Origin: Paragonimus westermani
Lineage: Eukaryota > Platyhelminthes > Trematoda > Plagiorchiida > Troglotrematidae
DNA length: 64,000 nucleotides
Direction: 5' to 3'
NCBI GenBank assembly: GCA_008508345.1
Contig: QNGE01000418.1
Span: 1 to 64,000 of the forward strand
Each line of letters begins with the position of its first letter. The first letter of the stretch is position 1. The notes beneath the pieces are model-generated. The model searched no databases and was not told the origin of the DNA. It was given only the letters and a program-made list of their open reading frames with translations. The position numbers were made by a program, and so were the translations under genes. Positions 58,501 to 64,000 of the stretch are shown here, one piece after another.

Positions 58501-61489
58501 GCGATGTGACCTTCACATTCGGAAGTTTCTTCCCCTTCGCACCTGAAGGTTGCCTTTTGCAAACTTCGTCCAGTCCACCTGAACAGAGTTTTTTTATCAT
58601 ACTGGTTGATTGCGGCAGGTAACTTGACAGACATAGCCATTTATTTAGTATGTCCCTCTGTCATCTGTCATCTTGCGCATTCAGACAAACAAGTAGGATC
58701 ACCGAACATCGCCTTTGTCTGTTCTGGCGCTCTTGGTAATGGCGTTTCCAATTAATCGGTCACCATCTCATGTGACTAGTGCACAATAGACTACTCATTG
58801 TACCATCCACGTGGCGCCGCATTCCCTACACACTATTCCACACTATTTTCGTCCCAGAGTTCAGTGGATCCGAATGAAACACAAATGTGCAAGGGGTTCA
58901 CTAATTACGCTTGATGGAAATGAGTTTCTTTGTCTTTTGAAAAACTGCTCTCGGTCCATTGATTTCCAGTCTTAATACTAATTCTCATCGGGTCTGTACG
59001 ATTAGAAGTGACTCAATAGATTTACCTATAAAACCAGATTAGTTCTTCGATATGTTTGTACTCCTGAAAGTTGTGTGAGTCGCAGTCTATTGAGGTAGCG
59101 GTGTGTTTGTTTGCATAGGTGTTGTGTTCCGATGGTCCACATGACGGAAAATTGTTTGGGTATGATAATTTGGTTTTGCGTAGTTTGAGGGCAGTTGTGC
59201 AGTGGTCAACATGATTGCCTGATGAAAGCGTAACCGGAGTTCGAACCTAGGTTGTGGTAAGGTTATGTCTTACTCATGAGCTCAAATATGAGCGAAACTT
59301 GAGTCTAGTTCTTTCTTGCGAAAGAGGCTACTAGAAAGTTTTTATGAATGCAATCAAGTGTGAGTTATGTTCCACTTGAAATTAACCGAATTCCCGACTT
59401 CCCCTTGGTGATTTGTTAACGCCTTATTTGGGTTAACGAGTGAGTGGGGTTCAACTGGTTCGTACATGGTTGGCCACAATCGGTGTAGAGCCTGTGATAG
59501 TCTGAATAAACCTATTAAGGGTGTTGTCGAATTCCATTTGATCGATACTAATCATAAAACGGTTGCTCAAGTCTTCAAAATAATCTACTAAGTGTCCTAG
59601 ATCCGCTTTCGATCTGTCCGGGCGAGACTGTTATCAACAACGAAGCGATCGCATTCAGGCCTTAAGATTCTTCAGATGTGTGCCGAAAAAAAAGTTGGTC
59701 ATCCCTATGCAAACCAGTTGAACCCGGTTGCCCCGTTAATCCGATTAACACATTATCAAACGCCGAGCAGGCGATCTATTTTCGAACTGTATGGTCTCAC
59801 GTAAACAAACACATCAACACCCGATTAGACTGCCATCCACATAGCTTTCATGATTGCTAACGTTCAGTATGACTGCGCTAGTTTTATTCATAAACCGAAT
59901 GTACCCGTTGTAATTGATATGCCTGGTGAAAACTGAAAACAGCTATTTACAGTTTGCCGACTTTCGGAAGTTCAGCAGTGTGGTATGACGATTCTGCACA
60001 ATTAATGAAGAAAATACTACTTGTCTTTCTTTCAATGAACATGAAAATGGATCCTACAGTGCACAGGCTTTAAGCCAGCTGAGGTTATCCAAAAATGTGG
60101 AATAAACGCTTCCACTTGATTACACCAGACATTCTTGAAAGTTCACGTGATTACAACCGACTTCCATAAACGGATGTGTATTTAGTGCGTATATCGAATC
60201 GCACAGTTTTACTGCAATCACCTTGACCGGACAGTTTTCAGCTTATCGCATCTCGGAGAAGCGAATTATCCCAATGAGCAGTTTCGTAAGAATACCGTGT
60301 TTTGCAAAAATTCAGTCCGTGTTGATGTGACGCGGTTCGGGGACAGTTTACCCCCAAGACACGGGCTGAGCAAAACGAGTGGAACCAAGAATCATTGGAT
60401 GGTATTGTTTCGGTTAAAACGCAATAGGTAAGACTGGTATTCTTTAATCGCTGGATTTCGGCTTGCTTTAGGTCGTTCCTGTTTAATGTTATTAGAACAG
60501 ATTGTAATTCTGGAATTCGAAATTCTGTTTGAGTTCACTTGAATGGATCCTCTTCACTATTTATGTGTACTGTAAATCTCTTTCTTCCTTCATGGATTGC
60601 TAGAGGATGAACAGTCGATTGACCTCCAAAATCTCTCGATCTCTTGCTATTGGAATTTTTCCTCTGAGGCTATCTCAAGTATAGAGTGTATTATGCTAGA
60701 CCGAGAATGTTGGACATGCTAAACCTGACCATTACGTGAGAGTTTAGTGTGGTAACTGCGGATGTTCTGTTACAGGTCTTAGATGAGTACTTTCATGTAA
60801 GCATACTAAAGGTGGACATGTACATCTGTTGAAATAAACTGTCTCATCTTTCCACACGCGTTGTTTTCATTGAGTAGCTTTGGCTGGAAATGATTCACAC
60901 CTAGACCAAACTAAGGCCACCCAGTGTTTTGTAGATAATTTTGTTACATTACGTCTGGCCTACTAAATTGTGGCGTTTCGCAACGTCTGAACAGATAGTG
61001 ACTGGTGACGTGAACTATTTTAACTAAGACAGTGGTCCATCAAACACTGTTCATTGACGCTCGGTTTTACAAAATTTGTTGGTATTGGGAGTGGTACTCC
61101 TCTTTCTACTAGTATCTTGTTTGTCCATTCGCTGCATTTCGCTGACTGATTTCTCTTGAGTGTTTGATGTCTTTTCTGTGATGCTCAGCCAGAAAGTGGT
61201 TGCCTACTAAAACAACCTTGACCTAAGCGTTGGTAGTGTTATTCATCGCTAGTTTTGTGGTTCCGCTGCTTTCTCAAACCTTCCGCTTACAAATGTATGC
61301 CTTAGGCAAAATTCGATGCCCAAGGCAACATATTGTACAGCTGGTCGATTCACTACTCAAGACCGCCAATCAGGGTCATTCGCTTTCCCGGCGTGTGGTG
61401 AGCCGATAAGAATCGCCCGGCTGATTTGACCGCAACAAACGTATGTGACCCGGTATGTGTACCAAATACATACAAACATGCTTATTTAT
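52509..61489. other. Long unassigned region
   Basis: About 9 kb without recognisable gene, RNA or element core. Many short frames of 60-100 codons lie on both strands (for example 53758-54060 minus, 54685-54927 plus, 58126-58377 minus), none with motifs I can name. It is consistent with a large intron of the KH-domain gene. Confidence 0.5.
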
Positions 61490-62240
61490 GGATGTCGCTC
61501 GTAACCACGTGAAAGACCCCCAGGACTCTCGTATGTTCTAATTTGTGCTGTCGATTAGGTATTAAGGTGTGACAACTTCCAAGGACCTCATGCTTTGTTC
61601 CAAAGCATATGCCGTTCTGTCCACCCCGTAGGAATGCGCTTTGCAGCTTCAAAATGCAAAATTGAGCAGTGATGTTCTGTAGATTGTTGTCCGGTTCGTG
61701 CATTGTTGAATTTAGAATGAAACCGGAGCCGATACATTTAGGGTTGAGATAGTGTTCCCTAACTTGTAGCAACTTAAACATCAAACGGGCTTCTCAACTG
61801 AAATTAAGAATTGCTTTTATACGACCACAATTAGAGCAGTGTTGCTTCGTGACTGACACGTGGCCGTGAAAAGCTGTGTACGTTTGATTGCATATATCGA
61901 ATGACACCAGCCGTTAAGCAATCATAAGGTGTGGCGATGAACTTTTGGCGGCATTGAAACTGTGTATGTTTAGGTGACTAGGTCTTGCAATAAGAATGCC
62001 AACTCACTAGGCTATGCATACTGCCGAGATCCTAACGCGTAGCATAGTGCGCTAGATAGTCACTCAGTGACTACCAAGGGAAATACAGGTCCGCACTGAT
62101 TGGTTAGGAGCTGTAGATTACGTCCCTCTCCCTGGTTGGAAGCCTCATTGCCCACCTGGCATATGATTGGAAGCATTTTGAGGGATGACCACCAGTCGAG
62201 CTCAGTGACGAATTGTTTGACTGAGTTGTCTAGAACGTAA
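61490..62240 (+). mobile_element. RTE-A remnant, motif C to 3' UTR
   Basis: Follows RTE-A from the region before motif C (YADD itself lost) through the thumb. It includes a 30-base block from about 61630 identical to 2199-2228 of the left copy (GGAATGCGCTTTGCAGCTTC and onward). Then IVFPNL, FSTEIKNCFYTTTIRAVLL (family ISLKPKGRVY-ATVRAVLL), and near 62197 the 3'-UTR blocks CGAGCTCAGTGACG and GAGTTGTCTAG. Strongly decayed overall. Confidence 0.75.
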
Positions 62241-64000
62241 GGCTGAAAAATCCGGGTGAATAAGAAAGCTACACTTAGTTGGGAGTGATTTCTGATTTGT
62301 AAGTACAAATACTTGGGTAGATATATCCGTCCGGTTCACCAGTTCAATCTCGAACTGGTTCCGACTGTGATTCACTTCTACACGTCGCATTTAAGAGAGT
62401 GAGGTTGACTTCAATCAGCCTGTTCAGCTCGTGGCCACGTAACTGGCAGACACGCGTCCACTTATTCTCTACATCCGCCCATCTGGTGTTAACTCGGTAC
62501 ACCTCAGCTTCTCCATGTCTGGTGATCGCCCACTTCAGGTTGTGCCATCTGATCCAGCTTGTAGTGGGACGGTTAATATTTTGGCTGAGTATTTTGTAAC
62601 CATTTTGATCGTTTTGGAAAGTGATCTACCGAGCCGTATGTGCATCAGTATTTCTCGTACATTTTACGATGTGAGCGTTATGTGTTCAGCCATTTGAATT
62701 TGCTTACTGCTTTGGCCAGTTACCAGTTGTCTTCATTTTCCTGATTCCTATTTTGCACAGTGTTATTCATGACGATTTCATCACCAGGTGATCTTTAGAT
62801 AACCCATTCAAGTCCATTGTTTTGACAATCATGCACAGGCACACCACAATGTATTTTGCATTCCATTTTTGTTTATTGGGAGCGAAAGGTCATTTGGTCA
62901 GACTTGTTGCAGGCGGAATCGGTTATCCTAGAAGTTGCTTTACATCTTCAAAACAAACCGTCAAACCACTTGTCATTGGTTATGCGATTATACTGCCAAT
63001 AATAGTCGTTTCATCCGTGCTATTTACACACTGAACCCATTTCAGTTACACCAAAACTGTAAAGTGATTATGCACATACAGATAGCATCCAAGGGTGACC
63101 TCGTTCAGTTGACTTGTCTGTTGACTTCGACGCAATCTTCAAATGGAATTACACGGAAGCGGTGTACGGCTGTCATGTCAGAAACCCTGTCCACACTATC
63201 CTTGAAGTTCCGACTTGTTAATACAAGTAGTCACGACGTTTTCAAATGAAATGTTGTGAGTGGAACATATCATTCCAAAAGAGTCCATATGGCTCATCTA
63301 AAACGTCTTGGACCACACTCGCTTCAGTATCACGAAGTACTGAGTGAAACTTCCGGTCCCTATGAAGATATATACTATTGGTGAGCTATCGATAAAGGGT
63401 GATTGTTCGTTCTGCCACAGAACTGTTCACTGCAGCTATGTATACGTGCCCTATCCAATTGTTTACTGCCTCAATTTTTCACACGAAACTGTCCTGTGAA
63501 TCCTAAGACAATCAAACATTACGAGTTGGAATTCTACTCTTAACGTGGTTCTCTCCGGAACTAAAGGTGAGTTTGTTCAGCTTGTAAGTAATCAAACCCA
63601 CCATGGGGCAACAAACCCTAGCAGGGGCTACAAATTTAAAACCATCGCAGACCACTGAACTCATTTCAGGCTCAAGCGTGTTGGTGTTGGATTTTGGGTC
63701 TTACATCTTTTTTAGTCACTTTGAAGGTCGGATTGCGTTTCGGCGTCGTTCACACACACTTCATACAACCTTTATTTGAACTTTTTCCCGATGATCTTCG
63801 CTTCTTTTCTCTATGCGTGACGAACAATGGTTAGTTTCAATGTTGGTCGTGGTAAGATATCGACCCGAACCGTTTCTGCCGTTCGGGTCACGTGTTCCTT
63901 CATTTAGAGCGGTTGATCACGGGTTCAGTAGCCCTATACACAGCGAACGTGACCGATGTTGTTGTTTGGGCAATTTTATCTAGGCAGTATGGTGAAAGAT
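62241..64000. other. Unassigned DNA to the window end
   Basis: No recognised gene. Plus-strand frames at 62822-63249 are short and lack known motifs. Confidence 0.5.

Overview
The window is nuclear DNA of a eukaryote with large introns, made mostly of decayed transposable elements. The mix fits a parasitic flatworm (trematode or cestode): RTE-like and CR1-like non-LTR elements, Ty3/gypsy elements, one pogo/Tigger-type transposase, and a host gene start that reads best with a 34-base intron. The assignment is an inference; nothing in the window fixes a species. I see no bacterial operons, CRISPR arrays, rRNA or convincing tRNA genes.

Layout. 1-12976: two copies of one RTE element (here RTE-A) lie head-outward as an almost perfect inverted repeat (1-2894 and 9457-12350). 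The right copy is full length (9120-12966, minus strand), with a 10-base target-site duplication and an (ATG)n tail. The left copy runs off the window start and stops at the window's only ambiguous base (N, 2893). The spacer holds a decayed CR1 element on the minus strand (3121-6540) and unassigned DNA. 12977-21060: unassigned DNA, a CpG-rich stretch, and a decayed Ty3/gypsy gag-pol on the minus strand (17582-20456). 22640-26930: a CR1 3' remnant, then a second RTE family (RTE-B, plus strand) with endonuclease, RT and C-terminal zinc-finger remnants. 36523-38251: a short element with 171-bp terminal repeats whose interior codes only for gag and a protease remnant. 41150-43650: a CR1 copy with an almost continuous ORF, joined to the RT remnant of another CR1 family.

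The one host gene I can support starts near 44182 on the plus strand. It is the 5' end of a NOVA-type KH-domain RNA-binding protein: a short first coding exon, a 34-bp intron, and an exon with the first half of KH1 that ends at a splice donor at 44433. No later exon was recognised, so the rest of the window (44433-64000) may be its first large intron. That stretch carries a pogo/Tigger transposase remnant and three RTE-A remnants, all four on the plus strand.

All element proteins are broken by stops, frameshifts or lost catalytic residues, so nothing here looks autonomously mobile. The points most worth checking are the inverted repeat with the N at its edge, the gag-only LTR element, and the micro-intron in the KH gene.
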